From contig NZ_AUBQ01000003.1 in the NCBI RefSeq assembly GCF_000429325.1, forward strand, positions 1 to 64,000: DNA of 64,000 bases, in the 5' to 3' direction. Made by a program: the position numbers and the translations under genes. The notes beneath the pieces were generated by a model, which was given only the letters and a program-made list of their open reading frames with translations, did not search any database and had not been told where the DNA came from. The DNA is from Fundidesulfovibrio putealis DSM 16056 (GTDB lineage Bacteria; Desulfobacterota; Desulfovibrionia; Desulfovibrionales; Desulfovibrionaceae). Below, one piece after another: positions 47,206 through 56,162 of the stretch (position 1 is its first letter; the number at the start of each line of letters is the position of its first letter).

Positions 47206-48919
47206 CCTCTTCTTGCTTCTGGCGGATCAGGTCGCCCAGGCCAACGCCGACTTCGGGGCCCGAGGAACGGTATTCCTTGGACTTGCGCTTGTCGTCGTCT
47301 TCCTTGAGGGACTTGATGGAGAGGCCCAGGCGGCGTTCGTCGGCGCTCACGTGGATGACGCGGGCTTCGATCTGGTCGCCTTCCTTGTACAGCTCGGCAG
47401 GGGTCTTGACCTTCTTGCGGCTGATTTCGGAGACGTGCACCAGACCTTCGATGCCTTCTTCCACTTCAACGAACAGGCCGAAGTCGGTGATGTTGGTCAC
47501 CAGGCCCTTGACCATGGCGCCCACCGGGTAACGTCCGGGCACGTCGTGCCAGGGGTCGTCGGAGAGCTGCTTGATGCCCAGGGTGAACTTCTCGGACTGC
47601 TTGTCCACGGTGAGGACCTTGGCGCGCACGACGTCGCCGACCTTGAACATCTCGCCGGGGTGGCGGACTTTCTTGGTCCAGGAGATGTCGGACACGTGGA
47701 TCAGGCCGTCGATGCCGTCCTCGATGCCGATGAAGATGCCGAACTCGGTGATGTTCTTGACGGTGCCTTCAAGCACGGCGCCCTCGGGGTAGCGTTCGGC
47801 CACCAGATCCCAGGGGTTGGGCTTGACCTGCTTCATGCCGAGGCTGATGCGCTTCTTGTCGGGATCGACGCCAAGCACGACAACTTCGACTTCGTCGCCC
47901 AGGTGAACCATCTGGGACGGGTGACGGAGCTTGCGGGTCCAGCTCATCTCGGAGATGTGCACCAGGCCCTCGACGCCGGCTTCCAGCTCAACGAACGCGC
48001 CGTAGTCCACCAGGTTGGTGACCTTGCCGGACATGCGGCGGTCGACCGGGTACTTGTCGGCGATGTTCTGCCAGGGGTCCGGGGTGAGCTGCTTCATGCC
48101 GAGCGAAACCTTCTGCTTCTCCTTGTCGAAGGAGAGAACCTTCAGCTCCAACTCGTCGCCCAGGGAGACCATCTCCTTGGGGTGCTTGACGCGCTTCCAG
48201 GACATGTCGGTAATGTGCATCAGGCCGTCGAGTCCGCCCAGGTCCACGAACACGCCGTACTCGGTGATGTTCTTGACGCGGCCGGTGACGGTCTGGCTTT
48301 CTTCCAGGGTGGTGAGCAGATCACGGCGAAGCGATTCGCGACGCTCCTCAAGAAGCACCCTGCGCGACACGATCACGTTGGAACGGCGGCGGTTGATCTT
48401 GAGGACGCGGAATTCGAATTCGTTGCCGACCAGCGCGTCCATGTCGGGCACGGGGCGCAGATCCACGTGGGAGCCGGGCAGGAAGGCTTCGACGCCGCCC
48501 AGGTCCACGGTGTAGCCGCCCTTGATGCGCCGCTGGATGCGGCCGGTGATGATGTCGTCCTTGTCTTGGAGGTCTTCCAGCTTGTCGAAAAGCTGCATCC
48601 GCTTGGCGCGGTCGCGCGAGAGATGGATGGTGCCTTCGGACTCGTTCTTGCCCACGACGTAGACGTCGATTTCGTCGCCAACGCCGACGGTTACGTTGCC
48701 CTCGGGGTCGGTGAATTCCGACACCGGGATCTGGCCCTCGGACTTGAAGTTCACGTCGACCAGGATGTGCTCCTTGCCGACGCGCACCACCACGCCTCTG
48801 GTGATGACGCCTTCCTCGAGATCGCCGAAATCTTCGTTAAGATAGTTCTCGAGTGCGGCCTCGAAGTTCACTTCCATGTCCGCGGGGGTAGAAGTTTCTG
48901 ACTGTTCAGTGTTGACCAT
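47192..48919 (-). CDS. rpsA: 30S ribosomal protein S1
   Basis: A 575-residue protein made of six S1 (OB-fold) RNA-binding domains. The repeats are plain: GVITRGVVVRVGKEHILVDV, TGRVKNITEYGVFVDLGG, SGKVTNLVDYGAFVELEAGV, EGTVKNITEFGIFIGIEDGI and KGLVTNITDFGLFVEVEEGI. It helps mRNA bind the small subunit. The ATG at 48919 is preceded by TTGGAGGTCAACCAACTC; the open frame beyond it is not conserved in type. The C-terminus (KEYRSSGPEVGVGLGDLI) fits deltaproteobacterial S1. Confidence 0.95.
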   Translation of the reverse strand: MVNTEQSETSTPADMEVNFEAALENYLNEDFGDLEEGVITRGVVVRVGKEHILVDVNFKSEGQIPVSEFTDPEGNVTVGVGDEIDVYVVGKNESEGTIHLSRDRAKRMQLFDKLEDLQDKDDIITGRIQRRIKGGYTVDLGGVEAFLPGSHVDLRPVPDMDALVGNEFEFRVLKINRRRSNVIVSRRVLLEERRESLRRDLLTTLEESQTVTGRVKNITEYGVFVDLGGLDGLMHITDMSWKRVKHPKEMVSLGDELELKVLSFDKEKQKVSLGMKQLTPDPWQNIADKYPVDRRMSGKVTNLVDYGAFVELEAGVEGLVHISEMSWTRKLRHPSQMVHLGDEVEVVVLGVDPDKKRISLGMKQVKPNPWDLVAERYPEGAVLEGTVKNITEFGIFIGIEDGIDGLIHVSDISWTKKVRHPGEMFKVGDVVRAKVLTVDKQSEKFTLGIKQLSDDPWHDVPGRYPVGAMVKGLVTNITDFGLFVEVEEGIEGLVHVSEISRKKVKTPAELYKEGDQIEARVIHVSADERRLGLSIKSLKEDDDKRKSKEYRSSGPEVGVGLGDLIRQKQEEDAQQ

Positions 48920-49016
48920 GAGTTGGTTGACCTCCAACAGGATATTCCCTCGAAAAGGATTCAACCCCCTACCCGAAATGCCGGGCTCTGACAACAGGTA
49001 AAACGCCGGTTCAGCC

Positions 49017-50315
49017 TCACGCCGCCTGTCTTGGGACTTTTTGCACAAGTATCCGGTCCACCCGTCGGCCGTCCATGTCCACCACCTCGAAGCGATGGGC
49101 GCCGTATTCGAAGGACTCGGCCATGGCCGGAATGCGCCCCAGGCTGTGCAGCACGAACCCGGCCAGGGTCTGGAAATCGCCCTGAGGGGCGTCATCCTCC
49201 AGCAGGTCGAACACCTCGGCCACGGGGGTCATGCCGTCGATCAGCCAGGAGCCGTCCGCGCGGGCAACGATGCGGGGTTCCCTGGCATCACCGGGCAGGC
49301 TCATGTCGCCCACGATGGCTTCCAGCACGTCGGTGAAGGTCACCAGTCCCAGCACGTCGCCGAATTCGTCCACCACCACGGCCAGATTCTGGCCCGCGAG
49401 CTTGAGCTGCTCCAGCAGCTTGAAGGTGGTGGTGGACTCCAGCACGTGTGGCGGCGAAATGAGCACCGGCAGAATGTCCAGGACGCTCTCGCAGACGTTC
49501 ACGGCCAGCAGGTCCTTGGCCTCGGCGATGCCCAGCAGGTTCTCAAGCCCGCCGCGCACCACGGGGAAACGGTTGAAAGGCGTGACGCGGATGGTCTCGC
49601 GGATGGCCTCGGGGTGTTCCAGGTCCAGGCAGACGATGCGCGAGCGGTGGGTCATGAGCGTGCCCACGGGGCGGTCCCCCAGGCGCATCACGCGCTCCAG
49701 CATGTCGCGCTCCACGTCTTCCAGCACGCCCGCCGTGGCGGCCTGGCGCACCAGCAGCCTGATCTCCTCCTCGCTCACCTGGGAGCCGACGTCCTCCTTG
49801 ACTCCCAGGATCTTCAGCACCGTGCGCGTGGACCCGGACAGCACCCACACCGCCGGAGCGGCAAGGCGCAGCAGCAGGGCCATGGGCCGCGCCACGCGCA
49901 CCGCGATGGCCTCTGGCGCGGCGATGGCCAGGCGCTTGGGGACCAGCTCGCCGATGATGAGAGACGCGAAGGTGATGCCCGCCACCACCAGCCCGAAGCC
50001 CAGCGGCTTGGAGTACGGAGCCAGGAGCGGGATGCGCTCCAGGACGTCCGTGGCGTAGTGCGCCAGCGACGCCTCGCCGTAAGCACCCGAAAGAATAGTC
50101 AGAAGCGTGATGCCTATCTGCAGGGCGGCCAGGAAACCCTCGGGCCGCTCGGCGAGCTTCAGGGCAGCCTGGGCCCCGGCGCTGCCCCTGGAGGCCAGCT
50201 GGGCCAGCTTGGGCTTGCGGGAGGTGAGCACTGCCATCTCGGCGGCGGCGAAAAAGCCGTTGAAGGCGATAAGTATCAGGACAGTGCCCGCTTGCAGGAT
50301 AAAGTCGATGTTCAT
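49017..50315 (-). CDS. CNNM/CorC (hemolysin C) family membrane protein
   Basis: A 432-residue protein: a CNNM membrane domain with helices such as GTVLILIAFNGFFAAAEMAV and FGLVVAGITFASLIIGELVP, followed by a CBS pair (LMTHRSRIVCLDLEHPEAIR, NLAVVVDEFGDVLGLVTFTD) and a CorC/HlyC C-terminal domain (GSWLIDGMTPVAEVFDLLED). Members export or regulate Mg2+/Co2+. The ATG at 50315 (MNIDFILQAGTV) starts the membrane domain directly; the longer frame has no support. Confidence 0.9.
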   Translation of the reverse strand: MNIDFILQAGTVLILIAFNGFFAAAEMAVLTSRKPKLAQLASRGSAGAQAALKLAERPEGFLAALQIGITLLTILSGAYGEASLAHYATDVLERIPLLAPYSKPLGFGLVVAGITFASLIIGELVPKRLAIAAPEAIAVRVARPMALLLRLAAPAVWVLSGSTRTVLKILGVKEDVGSQVSEEEIRLLVRQAATAGVLEDVERDMLERVMRLGDRPVGTLMTHRSRIVCLDLEHPEAIRETIRVTPFNRFPVVRGGLENLLGIAEAKDLLAVNVCESVLDILPVLISPPHVLESTTTFKLLEQLKLAGQNLAVVVDEFGDVLGLVTFTDVLEAIVGDMSLPGDAREPRIVARADGSWLIDGMTPVAEVFDLLEDDAPQGDFQTLAGFVLHSLGRIPAMAESFEYGAHRFEVVDMDGRRVDRILVQKVPRQAA

Positions 50316-50458
50316 CCCATGATTCTTATGGGCTTGCGAAGAGAGTTGCAAGCAGTCGCCACACGTCGTGCCTTTCCCGATTTTCTTGACACCCCGGCCC
50401 AGGGAAGTCATGAAGATGGCATGATGAAAGTACGCACAATTTACGTAGGTTGCCGCTC

Positions 50459-51052
50459 ATGATCGTCAATTGGCCGGAGCGGTTCTTCTGCAATTCCATC
50501 GTGCGCCGCTTCCTGCAGCGCGGCGAGGCGAAGCGGCTTAGGCACATGCGCCCCATGCAGCCCGGAGGCGACATCCTGGAGATCGGCTGCGGCAACGGCG
50601 CCGGGGCGCAGCTGATATTCGAGTATTTCGCGCCGCGTTCGCTCCACGTCCTGGACCTGGACCCGGACATGCTGCGCCTTGCGAGAAAACGCCTGGCCGC
50701 CACGCCCGCCGTGGTCATGGAGGGAGACGCCCAGCGCCTGCCGTTCCCGGACCACAGCTTCGACGCGGTGTTCAACTTCGGCATCATCCATCACCTGGAG
50801 GACTGGGAGCTTGGCATCTCCGAGGTGGCGCGCGTGCTGAAACCCGGCGGCGCGTTCTATTTCGAGGAGATTTTCGCGGCCCTGTACGCCAACCCCTTCT
50901 GGCGTCACGTGGTCGCCCACCCCACCCACAACCGCTTCCAGGCCCCGGAGTACAAGGCCGCCATGGCCCGCAGCGGGCTCGTGCTGCTGCCCGGCGCGCA
51001 CGAAACACGCCTGACCATGCTCGGCGTGGCCGTGAAACGAGCGGACGGATGA
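50459..51052 (+). CDS. Class I SAM-dependent methyltransferase
   Basis: A 197-residue protein: ILEIGCGNGAGAQLIFEYFA, LHVLDLDPDMLRLARKRL, RLPFPDHSFDAVFNFGIIHH and VARVLKPGGAFYFEEIFAAL are motifs I to III of Rossmann methyltransferases. It lies 81 bp before the UbiA-type gene and may act on the same lipid or quinone pathway. ATG 50459 is used; a TTG 9 bp upstream is possible. Confidence 0.82.
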   Translation: MIVNWPERFFCNSIVRRFLQRGEAKRLRHMRPMQPGGDILEIGCGNGAGAQLIFEYFAPRSLHVLDLDPDMLRLARKRLAATPAVVMEGDAQRLPFPDHSFDAVFNFGIIHHLEDWELGISEVARVLKPGGAFYFEEIFAALYANPFWRHVVAHPTHNRFQAPEYKAAMARSGLVLLPGAHETRLTMLGVAVKRADG

Positions 51053-51133
51053 CGACGCGCCCGTCCGGGCCGGTATTTCAATATTGGCCCTGCGGCGCGA
51101 TGTCCGATCACTAGACGAGCCCAAGGAGACTGC

Positions 51134-52072
51134 ATGTCGTCGCTTACGGCCCAGTTCGGCGGGCCGATCACCCGTTTGAAACTCTTCCTTGCCCTGTCGC
51201 GCACGCCGCACGGCCTGCTGGACATGACCATGCCCGTGGCCGCCGCGCTCCTGTGGCTGGGGCATTTCCCGCCGTTTGGCGTGGCGCTCCTGGGTCTGTT
51301 CACCGTGTTCGCCGGGTACACGGCCGTCTACGCGGTCAACGATCTGGCCGACCTCAAGGTGGACCGCGACAACTACCAGGGCGGACGCGGCGACACCTCC
51401 GGCTACCTGGATGCGGTCTACGCCCGCCACCCCATGGCCATGGGGCTTTTGACCCGGCGCGAGGGCCTCATCTGGACCGCCTGCTGGGGCGTGGCCGCGC
51501 TGGCCGGGGCCTACGTGCTCAATCCTGTGTGCGCCGGGCTGCTCCTGGCCGGGTGCGCGCTGGAAGTGGTCTACTGCATGCTCCTCAAGGTCAGCCATCT
51601 GCGCTCGCTCATCAACGCGATAGTCAAGTCGCTGGGTGGCGTTGCCGCCATCCTGGCCGTTGATCCAGCCGCGCCCTGGTGGTTCCCGGCGCTTCTTTTG
51701 CTCACCACTTCGGCCTGGGAGGTGGGCGGACAGAACATCCCCGCCGACTGGTTCGACCTGGAGGAGGACCAGCGCCAGGGAGCACGCACCCTCTGCGTGG
51801 CCCTGGGCGTGGATCACGCCGCCAAGGTGGCCTATTACTGCCTGTGCGGCGTGGTGGCCGGGACGCTGGCGCTCTTGCTGGCCGCGCCCATGGGATTCGG
51901 TTTCTTCGGGGCGATTTTGGGCGCAGGGATCATCGGCTGGCTGCTGCTGCCGCCCGGATTGGCGCTCTATCGGCGCAAGGGCAGGGGGGAAGCCGCCGCC
52001 CTGTTCAACCGCGCCAGCTATTTCCCCGTCGCGTTGCTCGGGTTTTTGCTGGTTTGGATGATTTTCAAATAG
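51134..52072 (+). CDS. UbiA-family prenyltransferase
   Basis: A 312-residue membrane protein with about eight helices. The two Asp-rich motifs that bind prenyl diphosphate through Mg2+ are AVNDLADLKVDRDN near residue 72 and NIPADWFDLEEDQRQGAR near 200. The family attaches polyprenyl chains to aromatic acceptors. With UbiE 316 bp downstream, a menaquinone-type pathway is the likely context. The exact acceptor (DHNA or a futalosine-pathway naphthoate) cannot be told. ATG 51134 has CCAAGGAGACTGC upstream. A composite repeat begins one base after the stop. Confidence 0.85.
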   Translation: MSSLTAQFGGPITRLKLFLALSRTPHGLLDMTMPVAAALLWLGHFPPFGVALLGLFTVFAGYTAVYAVNDLADLKVDRDNYQGGRGDTSGYLDAVYARHPMAMGLLTRREGLIWTACWGVAALAGAYVLNPVCAGLLLAGCALEVVYCMLLKVSHLRSLINAIVKSLGGVAAILAVDPAAPWWFPALLLLTTSAWEVGGQNIPADWFDLEEDQRQGARTLCVALGVDHAAKVAYYCLCGVVAGTLALLLAAPMGFGFFGAILGAGIIGWLLLPPGLALYRRKGRGEAAALFNRASYFPVALLGFLLVWMIFK

Positions 52073-52073
52073 G

Positions 52074-52269
52074 AGCTGGGCTCCGCCCAGACCCGCAAGG
52101 GGAGAAGCCTCCCCTTGACCCGGCTTTCCGCTTCGCGTCGTGTGCGGGGAACAGGCTGGGGGCCAGGAGATGTCACGGGCGTGTCATGCGAGGCGGGCGA
52201 CGAATCGTCTTCAAATCGATTCGAGCCCGCCTCGCATGGCGCGGACGTGACATCCCCCGGCCACCAGCC
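52074..52269. repeat. Composite palindromic repeat, copy 1
   Basis: The order is: hairpin CTGGGC-TCC-GCCCAG (52076-52090), spacer ACCCGC, hairpin with AAGGGG and CCCCTT arms (52097-52116), the box CTTCGCGTCGTGTGCGGG (52131-52148), then a 116-bp imperfect palindrome (52154-52269) with arms of about 45 bp. The loop at 52199-52224 starts GACGAATCGTCTTCAAATCG. The second copy is at 53886-54138. It starts right after the UbiA stop codon. Confidence 0.85.
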
Positions 52270-52329
52270 GACAACACGACGGTTTATCGCGCTAACCCGC
52301 GAAGCTACTTGAAAGTTTTTGAAGGAGAG

Positions 52330-52380
52330 TCCAGAGAGGACAACTGTTTTCAATAAGTTTCCTCTCTGGCCGGCGGAGGC
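52330..52380 (+). repeat. CCGCCGGAGGC-family hairpin before the UbiE gene
   Basis: TCCAGAGAGGA and TCCTCTCTGG pair around a 20-nt loop, then CCGGCGGAGGC follows. The terminal GGAGG is 8 bp before the UbiE ATG and is the only Shine-Dalgarno-like sequence there, so the repeat may supply the ribosome binding site. Confidence 0.65.
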
Positions 52381-52387
52381 ATTTCCC

Positions 52388-53089
52388 ATGCGTGATTTTG
52401 AAGTAAGACGGATGTTCGACACCATTGCCGAAGGCTACGACATGCAGAACAGCATGTTGTCGCTGCGTATCGATGTGCTGTGGCGCAAGAAACTGGCGCG
52501 CCTGATTCCGGCGGACCGGCCCGTCACCGTGGCGGACATCGCGGTCGGCACCGCCGAAGTCGCCATGGAGATCGCCCGCCAGCGCCCCCTGGCCCGCATC
52601 CTGGGCGTGGACTTCACCCCGGCCATGCTGTTCGTGGGCCAGCGCAAGTTGCGCAAACGCGGCCTGGACGGACGCGTGCGCATGCTGGCAGGCGACGCGC
52701 GATGCCTGCCCCTGCCCGACGCCTGCGCCGACGTGGTCACCATCTCGTTCGGCATCCGCAACGTGCAGGAGCGCATGCAGGCCCTCACCGAGTTCCACCG
52801 CATCCTGAAGCCCGGCGGGAAGCTCCTGGTGATGGAGTTCTCGCTGCCCGACAACTCCCTGCTGCGCGGGCTCTACCGCCTCTACTTCGACAACATCCTG
52901 CCGCCCTTCGGCAACTGGCTCTCGCGCACCGACTACGCCTACTCCTACCTGAAGACCTCGGTCTACGGATTCCCCGGCCCGGAGGAGTTCTGCGCCGAAA
53001 TCCGCCAGGCCGGATTCGCCGACGTCGGCCAGACGCCCCTCTCCGGAGGCATCGCGCGCATTCATCAAGGAACGAAACCCCTGAACTGA
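52388..53089 (+). CDS. ubiE: Demethylmenaquinone/ubiquinone methyltransferase, UbiE/MenG type
   Basis: A 233-residue methyltransferase. The N-terminal VRRMFDTIAEGYDMQNSMLS is diagnostic for UbiE/MenG, followed by the SAM motif VADIAVGTAEVAMEIARQ, DAYTISFGIRNV-type DVVTISFGIRNVQER and FHRILKPGGKLLVMEF, then YLKTSVYGFPGPEEF. It does the last C-methylation of the quinone ring. Motif I has VGTAE in place of the usual GTGD, an unusual reading of the SAM loop. The ATG at 52388 sits after the hairpin repeat; its position next to the UbiA gene supports quinone synthesis. Confidence 0.9.
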   Translation: MRDFEVRRMFDTIAEGYDMQNSMLSLRIDVLWRKKLARLIPADRPVTVADIAVGTAEVAMEIARQRPLARILGVDFTPAMLFVGQRKLRKRGLDGRVRMLAGDARCLPLPDACADVVTISFGIRNVQERMQALTEFHRILKPGGKLLVMEFSLPDNSLLRGLYRLYFDNILPPFGNWLSRTDYAYSYLKTSVYGFPGPEEFCAEIRQAGFADVGQTPLSGGIARIHQGTKPLN

Positions 53090-53110
53090 TCCCGAAGCCA
53101 AGGAGCCCCC

Positions 53111-53884
53111 ATGCCCCCCGAGATGAAAACCTTCACCCTGGAAGAACTGGCCCAGTTCGACGGCAAGGACGGCCGCCCCGTCTATGTGGCCTACAACGGC
53201 AAGGTGGTGGACGTTTCCGGCAGCAAGATCTGGAAGGGCGGGCGGCACATGAACCGCCACGACGCCGGGCACGACCTGACGGCAGACCTCGCCCAGGCCC
53301 CGCATCCCGAAGACCGCCTCGAACGCTACCCGCAGGTGGGCGTGCTGGCCGGGGCCGAAATCCCCGAAAGCGGCGCGCCTCAGGCCGCAACCGCCGGAGC
53401 TGCCGGGCCGGAATGCCCCAGGGAACCGGAGCAGCACCTGCCCTGGATACTGCGCAAGAGCCCGTTCCTGCGCCGCCATCCGCACCCCATGACCGTGCAT
53501 TTCCCCATTGCGTTCGCCACCGGCGCGGTGTTCTTCCTGCTGCTCTTCCTGCTTACCGGACGTCCCCTGTTCGAGAACGCCGTGCACGCCATGAACATCG
53601 TGGGTGTGCTGTTCACGCCCGTGGCCATCCTTACCGGGCTCGCCACCTGGAAATACAACTACATGCTCGCGCCGCTCACGCCCGTGCGCATCAAGCTGGC
53701 GCTGAGCCCGGTCTTGTTCCTGCAATTCCTGGCCGCAGTGGTGTGGTGGATGGCGAATCCTGCGGTGCTCGCCGCAGGGAGCCCCAGCGCCGGGCAGTTC
53801 ACCGTGCTGGTGCTGTCCATGCTGCCCGTCATGGGCGTGGTGGGATGGTACGGCGCGGGGCTGACCTTTCCCATGCACGACTAG
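53111..53884 (+). CDS. Cytochrome b5-like domain fused to DUF2231 membrane domain
   Basis: A 257-residue protein. Residues 5-75 form a cytochrome b5-like haem-binding domain (FTLEELAQFDGKDGRPVYVA, SGSKIWKGGRHMNRHDAGHD), with His residues that could ligate haem. Residues 115-250 are a DUF2231-type membrane domain of four helices (HPMTVHFPIAFATGAVFFLL, LTPVRIKLALSPVLFLQFLA). A short Pro/Ala linker joins them. It might carry electrons between the quinone pool and a membrane partner. AGGAGCCCCC precedes the ATG; it follows ubiE by 21 bp, so the two are probably one operon. Confidence 0.82.
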   Translation: MPPEMKTFTLEELAQFDGKDGRPVYVAYNGKVVDVSGSKIWKGGRHMNRHDAGHDLTADLAQAPHPEDRLERYPQVGVLAGAEIPESGAPQAATAGAAGPECPREPEQHLPWILRKSPFLRRHPHPMTVHFPIAFATGAVFFLLLFLLTGRPLFENAVHAMNIVGVLFTPVAILTGLATWKYNYMLAPLTPVRIKLALSPVLFLQFLAAVVWWMANPAVLAAGSPSAGQFTVLVLSMLPVMGVVGWYGAGLTFPMHD

Positions 53885-53885
53885 G

Positions 53886-54138
53886 GGCTTCGCTTCCTGC
53901 CGGAGCTTCTGGGGCTTCGCCCCAGGCCCCACCAGGGCTCCGCCCTGGACCCGCCAGGGGGATGATCCCCCTGGACCCTGCAATAAGCTTCGCGTCGTGT
54001 GCGGGAGACTTTGGTTTGGGGAGTGGCTGTGGCTGGCGGCTGTCCCGTCCGTGTCCTGGCGGGCGGGCTAGAACCGATTTGAAGACGATTCGTCGCCCGC
54101 CCGCCAGGACCCGGACGGGACAGCCACCAGCTCCAGCC
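53886..54138. repeat. Composite palindromic repeat, copy 2
   Basis: The same order as copy 1: hairpins GGGGCTTCGCCCC, CCAGGGCTCCGCCCTGG and CCAGGGGGATGATCCCCCTGG (arms 9 bp) separated by RCCCGC-type spacers, the box CTTCGCGTCGTGTGCGGG at 53988-54005, then a long palindrome 54025-54138. Here the loop is reversed: it reads GACGAATCGTCTTCAAATCG only on the minus strand, while the box keeps its direction. Arm sequences differ from copy 1 but still pair. Confidence 0.85.
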
Positions 54139-54462
54139 GAAAGCACGCCCAGTCGAGAAGAAAACAATGTTCTGCCGCAATGCAGACATGACTTGCGTGA
54201 TGATCGAGAGCCATGGGGAAGACGCATGTGACCGGCCTTGAACACCGGCGCAACTCAACGGTGATCCCAAGATAACAGAGCCCAGAAGCGCGGCCTTGCG
54301 CGCTCCTGGGCTCTCTTGCGTGATATCTGAAACGTAGCGGTATGTTACGCGAAGCGGAGAGGGTGTGCAGAGCCCATTGCCATTTGGGCCCTTTGCCCGC
54401 CGGAGGCATATTCTCTTCTCTTAAGCGTCCCTAAAATGCCATGCTTCTCAATAAATGCGCCA
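54139..54462. other. Gap with a hairpin and a CCGCCGGAGGC-family repeat
   Basis: It holds a 38-bp hairpin at 54277-54314 (AGAGCCCAG and CTGGGCTCT at the ends, no T tract) and, at 54349-54407, a repeat that matches the 44527 copy: CGCGAAGCGGAGAGGGTG, then a hairpin, then CCCGCCGGAGGC. No gene is seen. Confidence 0.6.
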
Positions 54463-56034
54463 CTACATCATCTCCAGTCCGTTCTCCCGCCCACGGCGCT
54501 CGTTGACCATGCGTTCCAGGCCGAACTTCTTGATGCGGTAGCCCATCTGGCGAAGCGTCAGCCCAAGCTCTCGCGCAGCGCGAGACTGCACCCAGTTGTG
54601 CCGCTCCAGCGCGCCGATCACCTCGCGCTTCTCCATGTCCTTCAGGCTGCCCTGGCCGTCGGCGGGCAGCTGGGCCACGGGCTTGCCCGCGCTGAAGAAG
54701 TAGGGAGGGATGTCGCCCAGGTCGATGCGTTCGTCCTCCACCATGATGGACAGACGCTCCACGAGGTTCTCCATCTCGCGCACGTTGCCGGGCCAGTCGT
54801 ACTTGACCAGCGCGTCCAGGGCGCGAGGCGAGAAGGACAGCCTGCGCCCGTACTCGCGCGAGAGCTTGTCCAGGAAGTGGTTGAGCAGCGCGGGGATGTC
54901 CTCGCGGCGTTCGCGAAGCGAGGGCACCAGCACTGGGAACACGTTCAGCCGGTAGTAGAGGTCCTCGCGGAACTCGCCCAGGGTGACGGCCTCAGCCAGG
55001 TCGCGGTTGGTGGCGGCGATGATGCGCACGTCCACCTTGCGGGTCTTGGCTCCGCCCAACCGCTCGAATTCACGTTCCTGTAAAAAACGGAGCAGCTTGG
55101 ACTGAATACCGGAGGACAGCTCGCCGATCTCGTCCAGGAAGATTGTGCCTTTTTCGGCTTCCTCGAAGCGGCCCGGCTTGGGGGCCACGGCTCCGGTGAA
55201 GGCTCCCTTCTCGTAGCCGAAGAGCTCCGACTCCAGGAGGTTCTCGGGGATGGCCGCGCAGTTGACCTTGATGAAGGGATATTTTGCGCGGTCGGAGAGC
55301 TCGTGGATCATGCGCGCGGTGAGGGTCTTGCCGGTGCCGGACTCGCCCAGCAGCAGCACCGTGGCCCTGGTGGGAGCGACCTTCTCGATCATCTGGTGCA
55401 CGCGGGTCATGGGCTGGCTCTGGCCCACGATGAAGAAGCGCTGGTAGCTCTTGGAGAGCTTGAAGCGCAGCGACAGGTTCTCGCGGCGAAGGCCTTCTTC
55501 GCGGGCGCGCACCTGCTTGCCAAGCTGCACGAACTGGCTGATGAGCGCCGTGACGATGGACAGGAAGCGTACGTCCTCCTCGTAGGAGACGTCCTCGCCA
55601 AAGAGCCTGTCCACGGTGAGCACGCCCACGGTCTGGCCCTTGAGCACGATGGGCACGCCCAAAAAGGCGATGCGCCCGCGCTCCACGCGCCTGGACTTGG
55701 TGCGGTCCAGGAACAGGGGCTCCTTGGATATGTCCGGCACCACGAAGGGCTTTCCGGTCTGGAAGATGCGCCCGGTCACGCCTTCGTCGAGCTTGTAGAC
55801 GCCGCGCTTTTTCTCTTCGGCGGTCATGCCGTGGGAGGCGCGGATGGTGAGCAGACTGGTCTCTTCGTCGAGCAGGGTTACGGTTGCGCGTTGCATTTCC
55901 AGCGTTTCCGAGAGGATACGCAAGATGTCGCCAATGGTCTGGTCCAGTTCGAGCGCCTGCCCGATGATCTGGGCGATCTCGTAGAGGACCTTCAATTCGA
56001 GCTTACTGACGTTGTCCATTTCTTTTCCGGGCAT
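54463..56034 (-). CDS. nifA: NifA-like sigma-54-dependent activator
   Basis: A 523-residue enhancer-binding protein. The GAF domain (25-165) includes [20 protein letters not shown]. The AAA+ domain has Walker [17 protein letters not shown], the sigma-54 contact loop [17 protein letters not shown], Walker [15 protein letters not shown] and the arginine finger region. The C-terminal Fis-type HTH reads [20 protein letters not shown] then [10 protein letters not shown]. Length and order fit NifA, the nitrogen-fixation regulator, but no nif gene lies nearby, so another sigma-54 activator with GAF is possible. A dyad lies upstream. Confidence 0.85.
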   Translation of the reverse strand: MPGKEMDNVSKLELKVLYEIAQIIGQALELDQTIGDILRILSETLEMQRATVTLLDEETSLLTIRASHGMTAEEKKRGVYKLDEGVTGRIFQTGKPFVVPDISKEPLFLDRTKSRRVERGRIAFLGVPIVLKGQTVGVLTVDRLFGEDVSYEEDVRFLSIVTALISQFVQLGKQVRAREEGLRRENLSLRFKLSKSYQRFFIVGQSQPMTRVHQMIEKVAPTRATVLLLGESGTGKTLTARMIHELSDRAKYPFIKVNCAAIPENLLESELFGYEKGAFTGAVAPKPGRFEEAEKGTIFLDEIGELSSGIQSKLLRFLQEREFERLGGAKTRKVDVRIIAATNRDLAEAVTLGEFREDLYYRLNVFPVLVPSLRERREDIPALLNHFLDKLSREYGRRLSFSPRALDALVKYDWPGNVREMENLVERLSIMVEDERIDLGDIPPYFFSAGKPVAQLPADGQGSLKDMEKREVIGALERHNWVQSRAARELGLTLRQMGYRIKKFGLERMVNERRGRENGLEMM

Positions 56035-56114
56035 AAGACGGGTCCCGCCGTTCGTCGGCGCGCCCTCTCATGCACCGCCACAATAAATACAAAATTGTAG
56101 ACTGGCAATCACGA

Positions 56115-56135
56115 ATTTACACAAATCATGTAAAT
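56115..56135. promoter_or_regulatory. Dyad upstream of the nifA-like gene
   Basis: ATTTACA-N7-TGTAAAT is a perfect 7-7-7 inverted repeat about 80 bp upstream of the start codon. It may be the operator for a dimeric regulator of this gene. I do not match it to a known family. Confidence 0.55.
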
Positions 56136-56162
56136 GCCGAGAAACAGCTGAATAACAAAAGA

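Noticed and set aside
46201-48901. Long plus-strand frames across sppA and rpsA
   Set aside because: Repetitive Val/Asp/His/Gly-rich translations created by the S1 repeats on the other strand.
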